Below are positions 36,601 through 44,210 of a stretch of DNA of 64,000 bases, in pieces. The notes under the pieces were generated by a model. That model ran no database searches, was not told where the DNA came from, and saw only the letters and a list, made by a program, of their open reading frames with translations. The position numbers and the translations under genes are program-made. This DNA is from Terebella lapidaria (Eukaryota > Annelida > Polychaeta > Terebellida > Terebellidae), in the NCBI GenBank assembly GCA_949152475.1, contig OX424559.1:16895809-16959808 (forward strand). The letters are read 5' to 3'. Position 1 is the stretch's first letter, and the number at the start of each line of letters is the position of its first letter.

Positions 36601-38675
36601 CGTTCACAAGCCATGTGTCTCAAACAGGCTGTTTTCAATGCAAAATGTGTCCCCAAATGACCAATTCAGTTGCCACGGCAACCAAAATCGATTGGTCTCG
36701 GGATCTTACCATTATATATGTGCCTGCAAAAAATAATGGTGATCGGGTGAGAATTGCGGCCTGTAGAGCGTTCACAAGAAAATCTCTGCGGACGCGGACG
36801 CGGACACGGACGCGGACGACGAAGCCAAATCCATAGTATCCGCCGAACTTTGTTCGGGGGATACAATAATGTTTACTTATTTGGTTACAGCCATAAAACC
36901 TCTACTGAACAGAACCTTTACCTTGTTGAGCCCAATAATGAATATTTCTTGTCTTAACTATTTTTATTGTGGCCAATAATAGACTTAACTAGTAAAAATA
37001 ATGTCAACTTTTTCGGTCACCCATGAAATCTGTACTGGACAAAACCTTTACCTTGTTGAGCTCAATAATAAATGTTTCTCGTCTTAACTATTCATATTGA
37101 GGTCAATAATAGACTTAACTAGCAAAAATAATGTTAACTTATTTGGCTAAAGCCACAAAATCTCTACTGGACATAACCTTTACCTTGTTGAGCCCAATAA
37201 TAAATATATCTTGTCTTAACTATTTTTATTGTGGTCAATAATAGACTTAACCAGTAAAAATAATTTTAACTTATTTGGTTACACCCATGAAATTTGTACT
37301 GGACGAAACTTTTACCTTGTTGAGCTTAATAATAAATGTTTCTCATCTTAACTATTTTTATTGTGGGAAATAATAGACTTAACTAGTAAAACTTCTGTTA
37401 ACTTATTCAATAATATTGTTCTGTTTTCACCCAAAACATCAGTTCTCTATTCTGAACAAAAAATCCATTGCCATTTACTTTCATAATACAGGGTATTGGA
37501 GTGAGCACAGATGTCAAAGTAGGTATTTTAAAGGTCCTAATAAGTTAGTCCATTAACTAATTAATATTTATTTGATCATTCTGAAAAACAATAGGTTTCG
37601 TGTGACGGTCTTTCTCATCGAGCCTGTGCGATTTCATGATCATTCAATGAAAACTCCCACTCATAGAGCGTTCACAAGCCATGTGTGTTAAACAGGCTAA
37701 TTTGAGCACAAAATGTGTCGCCAATCGGCCAATTTGGTCGCTATGGCAACCAAAATCGATTGGTGTCGGGATCTTACCATAAGATGTGTCTGTATAAAAT
37801 TTATTAGAATCGGTTAAGATTTGCAACCTGTAGAGCGTTCACAAGAAAATCTCTACGGCGGATGCGGCGCGACGGAGACAAATCCATAGTATCCGCCGAA
37901 CTTCGTTCGGGGGATACAATGATACATCGTGATAACTTGTACAGTACCATACAAGCTATCATACATCAAACTTACTGTTCGCAAGTTTAAATCCACAGTA
38001 AGATGTCATGCATACAGATCACGAATGTGTGAACACACTGCTTCAATCAACAAAATACCATGATAGTTGCGGAGAGTACAAGATACACACGTGCGTCGGA
38101 GGTGAGAAACATTTCATCTTGTACATGTACAATATTTGTAGACATGACGCTGCTACGCACCAGAAGAGGAAGTCAGTCACCCATCCCTTGTGGTCGTGAT
38201 ACGTGTTGACAAGTTTGCCAGAGTCTGACTCCCAAGACTTGATCACGCCATCTGTGAATTAAAATAGATGACTAAATGATTTTCGATCTCAAAACACAAC
38301 TGCAGGGTGTGGAATGAATCATGAAGATTTGCCTCAATAATATTTGTTCACGACTTCACAGACAATATTGTGAATAAAAAATAATGTACTCAAATTGTAC
38401 AGAATTAATTACACACCTTCACAGCCGATGAAAATTTCGCGGCGTGCTGGGAAGTATCCAATCGCAGTAATCGATCTAGTGTGCGTGTCTTTGACACAGA
38501 ACAATCTTTCCATCGCCATACCGGCCGTTAGGTTTACAGATCTGACAGGGACCCGGTCATTGACTGGACTGGCGCTGGCTGCTCCGACTGTGTCACTGTC
38601 AGAGAGACTCACACAAGCCAGTGGCGTGTCTGTCACCGGCTGTCCGACTGTCAGTGCCGTGTCAGTACGGTACAC
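21512..38675 (-). CDS. WD40-repeat protein, 21 coding exons traced
   Basis: Exons in transcript order: 38675-38417, 38251-38161, 30674-30590, 30457-30361, 30001-29893, 29557-29489, 29189-29121, 28807-28624, 28388-28295, 28181-28083, 27633-27543, 27233-27068, 26099-26003, 25193-25057 (or 25051), 24628-24494, 24090-24038, 23667-23566, 22837-22654, 22462-22347, 22054-21961, 21679-21512. Every junction has GT and AG borders and the phases agree, giving about 832 residues. Repeat ends of WD type are plain: GVIKSWESDSG, GLVLVWGSGG, TVRIWSTDGK, HLVVWKYNTSG, VITKWERM, NVYVWGFD, RRICVWNLNNG, GTIRIW, KTIRVWNAWK; about 12-14 repeats, so probably two beta-propellers. A Lys-rich linker near residues 425-458 separates them, and the C-terminus is basic. 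WD40 propellers act as protein-binding scaffolds; the partner and cell location are unknown. I do not recognise the orthologue. Confidence 0.85.
21739..21890. mobile_element. MITE of the TACAGTGGTC type in a WD40-gene intron
   Basis: A left stretch with GGTCGCCTCCTCAGATAAGA pairs with GTCTTATCTGAGGGGGACCA at the right, ending ACTGTA. The left end is slightly decayed. It lies wholly in the intron between exons 21961-22054 and 21512-21679. Confidence 0.5.
23291..23430. mobile_element. MITE with CTGTAAAC termini, second copy
   Basis: It begins CTGTAAAC and ends CTTTACAG, is flanked by TA on both sides (23289-23290, 23431-23432), and contains ACCGCAAAATTAAAT-type modules as in the element at 12184. 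It lies in the WD40 intron between exons 23566 and 22837. Confidence 0.7.
25336..25849. mobile_element. Non-autonomous inverted-repeat transposon, 514 bp
   Basis: Both ends share about 40 bases starting TGCTGCGTTCCATTCA, then GTCGTGCAAAT and GTGATCACGAGT, with two mismatches. The flanks carry a possible 3-bp duplication, TAT. No coding frame. A one-ended copy lies at 43867-43995. The superfamily is not certain; a 3-bp duplication would be compatible with PIF/Harbinger. It sits in the intron between exons 26003 and 25193. Confidence 0.65.
26482..26530 (-). repeat. tRNA-like fragment, possible SINE head
   Basis: On the minus strand a T-arm can be drawn: TCTCG, loop with GGTTCGAATC (a near-perfect B box), TGAGA. 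Upstream is GTGTCAGAGTAGATGGG, which could be an A-box remnant, but there is no anticodon arm of normal size. It is not a functional tRNA; a tRNA-derived SINE fragment is the best guess. Confidence 0.3.
26787..26935. mobile_element. Short MITE with AATTGACCTATCGC termini
   Basis: The left end AATTGACCTATCGC and the right end GCGATAGGTCAATT are exact reverse complements, and a second inner pair (TTTGTCCGAGT and ACTCGGACAA) extends the similarity. About 149 bases with no frame, in the WD40 intron between exons 27068 and 26099. Confidence 0.65.
27068..27233 (-). CDS. WD40 gene exon encoding the Lys-rich linker
   Basis: This 166-base exon encodes 55 residues, with KKSKRKKRTEREKVEQKTED near its start and then SKISDKNKANQTIESRYSF. 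It breaks the WD pattern and probably forms a charged linker or loop between two propellers. The KSKRKKR run could act as a nuclear localisation signal or an RNA or microtubule contact; that is inference. The exon has a clean acceptor (GCACAG) and donor (GTAAGT). Confidence 0.8.
27357..27537. mobile_element. MITE of the TACAGT type
   Basis: It begins TACAGTGGATCC and ends with GTATCTACTGTA, with an inner inverted pair around GAGACCACCC and GGGTGGTCTC. About 181 bases, non-coding, in a WD40 intron only six bases from the exon border at 27543. Confidence 0.5.
30741..31668 (+). mobile_element. Hairpin-ended element (family C), 5' part, copy 1
   Basis: It begins AAACTAGACATTTC followed by the perfect hairpin CGGTCG-CCTA-CGACCG (30755-30770) and CTTGGGTGTATCCCCCGTAG. 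About four tandem units of 121 bases follow (ACCAAAACTGCATTTCAAG at 31111, 31232, 31353 and 31482). It then runs into a second copy of the same start at 31669, so its 3' end is missing or shared. Intron 2 of the WD40 gene. Confidence 0.6.
31111..32890. repeat. 121-bp tandem repeat in two blocks
   Basis: Unit marks (ACCAAAACTGCATTTCAAG) recur every 121 bases with rare small indels; blocks are about 31081-31560 and 31980-32890, separated by the start of the second family C copy. Each unit has GGAGCCAGATCGAACTTTTC and TTGGTTTCAAGTTGAAATTC. Confidence 0.8.
31669..34040 (+). mobile_element. Hairpin-ended element (family C), copy 2, cut by a family A insertion
   Basis: The same 5' start recurs with hairpin at 31683-31698. 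It continues with 121-bp units (marks at 32039, 32162, 32283, 32404, 32525, 32646, 32767), then units of about 131 bases (TAATAGACTTAAC at 32921, 33054, 33185, 33317, 33447, 33610), then a single-copy tail with GTTCACAAGCCATGTGTCTC and AAAATCGATTGGTGTCGGGA. At 34041 it is broken by the reverse family A element. Homologous tails at 36561-36867 and 37410-37920 show the intact end. Confidence 0.6.
32910..33650. repeat. About 131-bp tandem repeat, block 1 (block 2 at 36868-37410)
   Basis: Units contain AATAATGTTAACTTATT, a tract around ACCTTGTTGAGC and AATAATAGACTTAACTA. Spacing is 130-133 bases. The second block has the same units and the same flanking tail, so both belong to family C elements. 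One unit near 33447-33478 has a local 31-base duplication. Confidence 0.75.
34041..35530 (-). mobile_element. Hairpin-ended element (family A, copy 2), reverse orientation
   Basis: It starts CTAGACGTCAAGGCC with the small hairpin and ends with the perfect hairpin AAGGCATTTC-TGCC-GAAATGCCTT at 35507-35530, the mirror image of 4591-5711. It has about five tandem units with GAGATATCGACGAAAACG (marks at 34254, 34401, 34549 and on), spacing 147-148. Next to the terminal hairpin is a run of about 28 A. It interrupts the family C element and is therefore younger than it. Confidence 0.7.
35531..36560. other. Part of the large WD40 intron, nothing recognised
   Basis: AT-rich sequence without frames, tandem units or hairpin ends that I could identify. 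A short CAGACAGACA-type simple repeat lies near 36303-36335. Confidence 0.4.
36561..37920 (+). mobile_element. Family C element 3' ends, two copies
   Basis: The first end (36561-36867) carries a duplicated GGTGATCGGGTGAGAATTGC segment, a GCGGAC hexamer repeat and the hairpin CCGAAC-TTT-GTTCGG (36843-36857), then GGGGGATACAAT. The second (36868-37920) has 131-bp units, the single-copy tail and the same terminal hairpin (37896-37910). The GGGGGATAC end is the inverse of the GTATCCCCC near the family's 5' start. Confidence 0.6.
38417..38675 (-). CDS. WD40 gene, most 5' exon found; true start unresolved
   Basis: The frame is open from a Met at 38675 to the donor at 38416-38415 (GAAG|GTGTGT). Coding character is clear only in the last part, from VKDTHTRSITAIGYFPARRE to IFIGCE, which is the start of the first WD repeat. 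The first 50 residues are Ser, Thr, Val and Asp-rich. A later Met pair (MAMERLF) is an alternative start, and an acceptor inside the exon is also possible. No promoter element was recognised upstream. Confidence 0.6.
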
Positions 38676-38989
38676 TCAAATTGTACGATCAAAAATACAC
38701 CCGAGGACTAAGATAGCTCAAATTTTTTTTGAAAACCTAGCAATGGTTGTTGTTAAACCAGTAAACTTCTCATAAAATTGGCGGCGAGAAACTTTTTTCC
38801 GCCATATTGTTTGTTGTCGTGAGGCAAATTGGCGCTGAATAAAACACGGAACTAATCATAAGTCGGATATACCCCAAGTGGAAAATTATTGCGCGGATCA
38901 CTTTGCACCTGGTAAATTTGGACTAAACATTTTTTTCTCAGATAAAAACATCATAGGTTTTGAATAGCAATGCCAATGATTTCGATGAC

Positions 38990-39925
38990 TATTCAATTTA
39001 CGCCATAATAATTAAAGCCTAAGTAAAGTCAAAATAGATGTTCGAATTTTCGATTTTATATTGAAGAACACATTGAAATAAACACAATGGTTTTTACAAA
39101 ATCAATTTATCTTGATTAGTTATCGAAATATCAGACTTTTCGTGGGTAATTTAGGCCATATTTTCACTGTAATATCTTGCCTCATTAGCTATTATAATTA
39201 GTATTCATGACGTCACACCGGGATATTGATTTTAATTAGTGACTCAGAGTGTCATTCTAACGTTGATTTGCATGGTATCACAAATGTATATTATTGGAAG
39301 ATGTAGATATATAAATTTATACCATGATTATGTAGAGTGGCCCACCAGCATAGCAACCATTCCTTTGATACTGCCCCTAGCAACCCTGGTTGCTAAGGGC
39401 GTAACTCACAGTCTAAAAGCAAAATTGGGTTTTAAAAGCTTTGTATGAGATAAATAAATGAAGATAATTGATATTTTCACTTTTTTGAGCAACATATTAT
39501 AATATTAATGACAAACAGGCCCCTAGCAACCATGGTTGCTATGGGCTTCATCGAAAGAATGATTACCATGGTAACCAATTAAGATAACTAAATACTGCTT
39601 ATATTTCATATTGAACATTGAAAATATTGAATTAAACTGATATCTTTAATCAGATATTTGATTTCAAGACTTTCATGTAGCTAATTAAAATGTGTTCCCG
39701 TTGTGACGTCATGAATGCTCATTATAATACTTAATTAGGTGTCAATTTTTTGTTAAAAATTGTAATAAAAATTCTCATAACTTTGGAACTAATTATGATA
39801 ATGACATGCCGTAAAAACCACAATGATCAGTGCGATGTCCTCTTTCGTGTGTTAAAAATGAGTTCTGAGACCATACTTAGGCTTTAATAAATTAGATCTA
39901 CTAAAATACGCCATAATAATCAACG
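38990..39925. repeat. Foldback element upstream of the WD40 gene
   Basis: Sequence around 39000-39180 (CGCCATAATAATTAAAGCCT, then AATGGTTTTTAC) is matched in reverse complement at about 39740-39925. Inner pairs include CATGACGTCACA near 39208 and TGTGACGTCATGAATGC near 39700. The centre holds two CCCCTAGCAACC/GGTTGCTA palindromes. No coding frame. Confidence 0.5.
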
Positions 39926-41074
39926 GTCAATGAGCTTATAGGGTTGAAATGACCAATTATTGTCTGCATTTAAATCAATGTTAAATTGGGCAACTTCGGG
40001 TGTGCGTTTCACCTTTCCAAAAAAAAATTAGGGCTTAACGGTTGACAGGGTGTGATAGTATAATCATAGTACTTCAATAAAATCTAGGTCACTATAGAGC
40101 ATGATAGTACCAATTTTTCATAAAATGACGTTGAACAGGACCCCTGTCAATTTAGCTCGTTTTCAGATCGCAATTGCCGACATAGCATACATTCAGCAAA
40201 ACCTTTCTCTACTCCAAATCCCGGGGAATACCATCGGAATTTTTGCTTTTCCCAAAACCAGACTTCCACACGCGCAAAATAAATCAGCACGTGGATCAAT
40301 ATCGCTTCACGTTGTCTCCCTAGGCAACCATACATCTGGCGAAATGACGTCACTTAAAACGGAATCCTCAATGTGTGAGGCATCCCCAAGTCTATTTCTG
40401 GCTTATACCCTATATTCCTCGGAGGTTAATTTTTTCATTGATAGATTTTTAATTAACAACATACCCAAATATTCAATATACGTGGCGTCAACTTTTTACT
40501 TGGGTACTATCAAGAAAGCAAGAGTCCTCTTCCAAAACATCCGATCGCCATTCTGAAATCATCATCAATCTCGCCCAAGAGATTCTTGAGATCATGATGG
40601 TCCGATATCTCTAAGTGAGCCCAATAACTGAAATCAAATGAGAGCCTACTCTAAGTGCTCACAGTGAGCACGCTTTACCAACAGGTTGGAATAGTCGCGT
40701 GAACTTTCATTTGAACTTTTGTGACCAATGTCACCAGTTTGAGCATGCAGGCCTACAACCAAGGGCGGATCCAAGGCTCCGGATTAAGGAGGAGGGAGGG
40801 GGGAATTGGTCACATGATTACCAAAAGACTTTTGTACTGTCACTTTCGTACGAATCATGATATTTGATCGCTGCAAAAACCATATTCTGCTCAGCTTGAT
40901 TGCATGCTTTGATATACTTGTGTAAAGTTTTAAAATCGTCCGCTATCCAGGATCCTCAAGGATAGTCCTCTCAACACAGGTCATTGCGGACGCACACCCG
41001 CTATCCTCAGATCCTCGTGGATAGTCCGCTCACCGATTGTCACTGCGGGCGCAGAACCTACTCTATCATCAGAA
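39926..41074. other. Intergenic, no gene supported
   Basis: A 151-codon frame at 40101-40556 has no recognisable motif, AT-rich codons and no splice support, so I do not call it a gene. Near 40940-41060 a segment with CGCTATCC and GGATCCTC...GGATAGTCC is tandemly duplicated about twice. Confidence 0.4.
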
Positions 41075-41538
41075 TGTTAACCAGGTAGCAGCCGCCCAGC
41101 GAGCCCAGACATGCGGACACCATTCAGATACAGGATCATCACCGTGATGTTAACTGTAAGGCCGGCTCGCCGCGGTCCGCCACGGGGATGGAACCCCGAA
41201 CAGCCCGACAGTCCGCCAGAGCCTGTGTCGCACCATCCCGGGTGGGAGACCGGTGATCCAGAGGGTGTACACCCCCGAGTCATCAAGGTCTTCCCCACCC
41301 AGTCCCCCTATGGAAATTGTCCCCAGGGGCCAACGAGGGCCTTAGCCACGGAACGAGGACGTAGAGCACATGGCCGAGCTCTCCGTCGTCTCTCTCGCCT
41401 TGCTCTGAGACAACTTCACAGACCAAAACGCCTCCAGAGTATTTATACCCCAGAGCACGAGAAACGAAGGAGATGACGTAAGACCATTGTTATACCTTAC
41501 TGGGCGAGAGAGTTGGAGAGCGTTGCAAAATCGCCACA
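41075..41538 (-). mobile_element. Isolated LTR of the 47-64 kb retrotransposon family, reverse orientation
   Basis: Read on the minus strand it begins TGTGGCGATTTTGC and ends GGTTAACA. It has the TATAAATA box (41440-41447 as complement), the segment GGGTGTACACCCTCTGGATC and the stretch CAGGCTCTGGCGGACTGTCG shared with the LTR at 47134. No gag or pol flanks it, so it is a solo LTR or an end fragment. No convincing target duplication was seen. Confidence 0.65.
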
Positions 41539-42236
41539 CATGTAACAACAATTGTTTGTTGGCTCGAAAGGACGAAGATTAGAAGGCATGGCGTGGGGTG
41601 CATGTTAGAATATTCACGAGCCAATTGAAATATTTGCCGTGTGTAGTGAACTCTATAGCTGCTGTCAATAATTCAATCTTGCAAATTTTTTTTCCTGGAG
41701 TCCAAACGCTCTCTTCCCTGAACACGTTTGACTAAGCGCGATATATCGGAGTTATAGGACGCCGCGTAATATTATCCTACATGTAGGTCATCGACCTATA
41801 GAATCTAAAGTTGAATTTTGTTGATACACCGTCACTTCATCATGAGAAAGTAGAAGTACCACAGTAAATTAGGTAAAAATATAAATTTATCACGCTTTTC
41901 AAAATCGAGGACAGAGTTTCGATCTACTCACAGCCACTAGTACTGAACTTTTACAGATGCCTATAGCTGGAAACAAAATTGGCAATGCGAGCCTGTCACA
42001 CCGAAACGCAAAAGAAAAGGCCCATTTTAAACCTTCCTCTCCGGTACGATATGATGTCGTATGAGGCCTGCACATATACGTTCGTGGTATCTGTGCCTAG
42101 CTTTAGTTGTTGTAAGTAGTCTATGGCACATCTTTTGGTGACCCTGATCAAAACCTGAGACATATTTTTCTGAAATCTGTTTTTGCACTGCATGGCATGA
42201 ATATCAGTAATATTATTATCAAACTCATTTGAACTG
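41539..42236. other. Intergenic, nothing recognised
   Basis: Mixed-composition sequence without a supported gene or repeat between the solo LTR and the next family B element. Confidence 0.4.
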
Positions 42237-43308
42237 TTTTTAGGTTACCGTAACTTTGGTCCGATAACCTATTGGCATGGCGTTACGTCCGTCGTCGTTT
42301 TTGTCCATCTACATTTTTATCTCTAAAGTTCACGGTCGGATTTTGCTGAAAATTTGCACAAAAATACCTAAATATATTGTGGCGATTTTCGCCCAAAAAT
42401 TGGGATAGGAGTTTTTTTTTCACACGCTATTCTTGTTTTGGCCACTTCAAGTTCGAAGCTCGTGCATCGCCTAGCGACAATGTCGATGCTCTTTCCACTG
42501 TACTGTAACAATGGTCTGACGTCAGCCCGTCTTGCTTACTCGGAGTTGTCTCAGAGCAGTCAAGGCGAGAGGACGACAGCGGGCATGGCCAAGTGCTCCA
42601 GGTCCCCTTTTCCTGGCTAAAGTGGGTCCGCGAGGATCCCGGGGGCAATTTCCAATGGGGGGCCCAAAAAGGAGGCTACTTCAATCCGGGGGTGCACGCT
42701 CGTGGAACGGTAGTCCCTCGCCCTGGAATGGTGCGACACAGGCTCCGGCAGACCGTCGGGCTGTCCGGGGTTCCATCCTCGTGGCAGTGCCGTCGGCGAG
42801 GCCGGCCAGCAACACGCCACGTGCGTGGGTTCCGGACGCCACGCCCATGGCATTCCGGGCTCGTCACATCGGGCTACATTACCATGATGATGCAATGTCT
42901 GAGTAATTTGTGACGTACAGACTTGTTCAGCGGACTGTTATATATTTATTATATTTATATAGATCTATAATATGTAATTTGTAGATATATCGTGTTTGTA
43001 TTACGAACATATAGGAATACGTATATGGCACAACTAATGATGACCTTGAGCTTGACCTCGGATGACCTCATTGGCCTATAAACGCTTGCATCTAGAGATA
43101 TCTCTGTATTGTGAACATATAGAAAATCAAATACCGCACACCTAATGGTGACATTGAAGTTCACGCATATGACCTTTATTGTTAAATGTCAAGGTCATAT
43201 GTTCACACAGATAATCTTGATTGGAAAATCTCAAGGTCATACTGTTACCTGCCACACCCAAAACCAAAATTGTCCGGTAACCTATCTTAGCCTTTGGGCT
43301 ATTTTTTT
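42237..43308 (-). mobile_element. Hairpin-ended element (family B, copy 3), reverse, split by a solo LTR
   Basis: The large hairpin TAGGTTACCG...CCGATAACCTA is at 42241-42271 and is followed by ATTGGCATGGCGTTACGTCC. The other end, GTCCGGTAACCTATCTTAG then the small hairpin TAGCC-TTT-GGGCTA, is at 43272-43301. The core is diverged but keeps GACCTTGAGCTTGACCTC-like words. The LTR at 42378-42940 interrupts it. Confidence 0.65.
42378..42940 (+). mobile_element. Solo LTR of the same retrotransposon family
   Basis: It begins TGTGGCGATTTTCGCCC and carries CTTGTTTTGGCC, CTGTAACAATGGTCTGACG and the highly conserved CAGGCTCCGGCAGACCGTCG segment found in the LTR at 47134. TATAT flanks both sides (42373-42377 and 42941-42945), a plausible 5-bp duplication, though AT-rich. 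The end is degraded (no clear CA). Confidence 0.65.
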
Positions 43309-43499
43309 GCTGGTCTTCTAGGTTTGCCTAAAATGAGACACACGGAGGGTAGATATGAGTGGGCCCGGTCCTGCTCATGCTGCTATCCTTTGTTAAATAC
43401 AGTAATCTCAACAAAAGGATCACAGCACTTTCAAAAATAATATTTCTGATTGTTTCCATGATCGAGGCTTTACATTTTAATCTTGTGAATGCTGCATGA

Positions 43500-44210
43500 T
43501 AAAACCGAATATTGTGAAAACCCCGACATGGTCGGCTTTTTCATGTGATAAAAGTGACCATGTCGCTTTTTTCACGTGAAATATCCGACCATGTCGCTTT
43601 TTTCACGGTTGGTGTTTCCGCCGTGAAAAAAGCGACATGCCCGTGAAATACCCGACATTAACTGCGGAGCTATTGAAATAGCTTTTGTTCGTGAAATTCA
43701 CGACATGCATGACCATATTATCGTCCAATTCATGGACAACGCAATATTGAATCAGGACACAGCGCTGAAATCGAGTGGTAGTGGACGATCTGGCACAACA
43801 GGGGGGGGGGGGGGGGGGGTTATGGTGCGATATATGACCAATACATCGAACGATGTTGGATGCGTTATGTGCTGCGTTCCATTCAAGTCGTGCAAATGGT
43901 GATCATGAGTGAGAAGATACGGTAGTAGGCCTACGAGTTCAAAGCATTCCCGGCCATTGGCAAAACACACAAAATGACATCAAGTGTGTCTGTTTACATT
44001 TCCTATTGCAACAATGATTAAATTGGAACGTATTTAGAAGCCAAATAATCCATGATGTGGATATTGCAAGCAGATTAGAATAAAATATTATCCACCAATC
44101 ACATCAGGCGTGAAAAATGCGACATGGGCGATAATAAGCATTCGACCGTGAGAAACGCGACATACATGGTGTTCGATTTTCTCACATGTCGCGTTTGTCA
44201 TGCTACATGA
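43500..44210. repeat. Cluster of palindromic CATGTCGC...TTCACG motifs
   Basis: The 18-mer CATGTCGCTTTTTTCACG occurs exactly at 43559-43576 or so and 43590-43607, and its exact reverse complement at 43622-43639. Looser versions (GTGAAAAATGCGACATG near 44111, GTGAGAAACGCGACAT near 44147, CTCACATGTCGCGTTT near 44180) and several CGACAT and CGTGAAAT words fill the region. A poly-G run near 43801 and a transposon fragment at 43867 lie between the two sub-clusters. Function unknown. Confidence 0.6.
43867..43995 (+). mobile_element. One-ended fragment of the TGCTGCGTTCC transposon
   Basis: It starts TGCTGCGTTCCATTCAAGTC and continues as in 25336 onward through CATTGGCAAAACACA. The matching opposite end is not present, so the copy is truncated. 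Confidence 0.55.

Noticed and set aside
36666-36866. Arg-Pro repeat protein
   Set aside because: Reading of a GCGGAC hexamer microsatellite at the end of a family C element.
40101-40556. 151-residue protein
   Set aside because: AT-rich chance frame without motif, splice borders or regulatory context.
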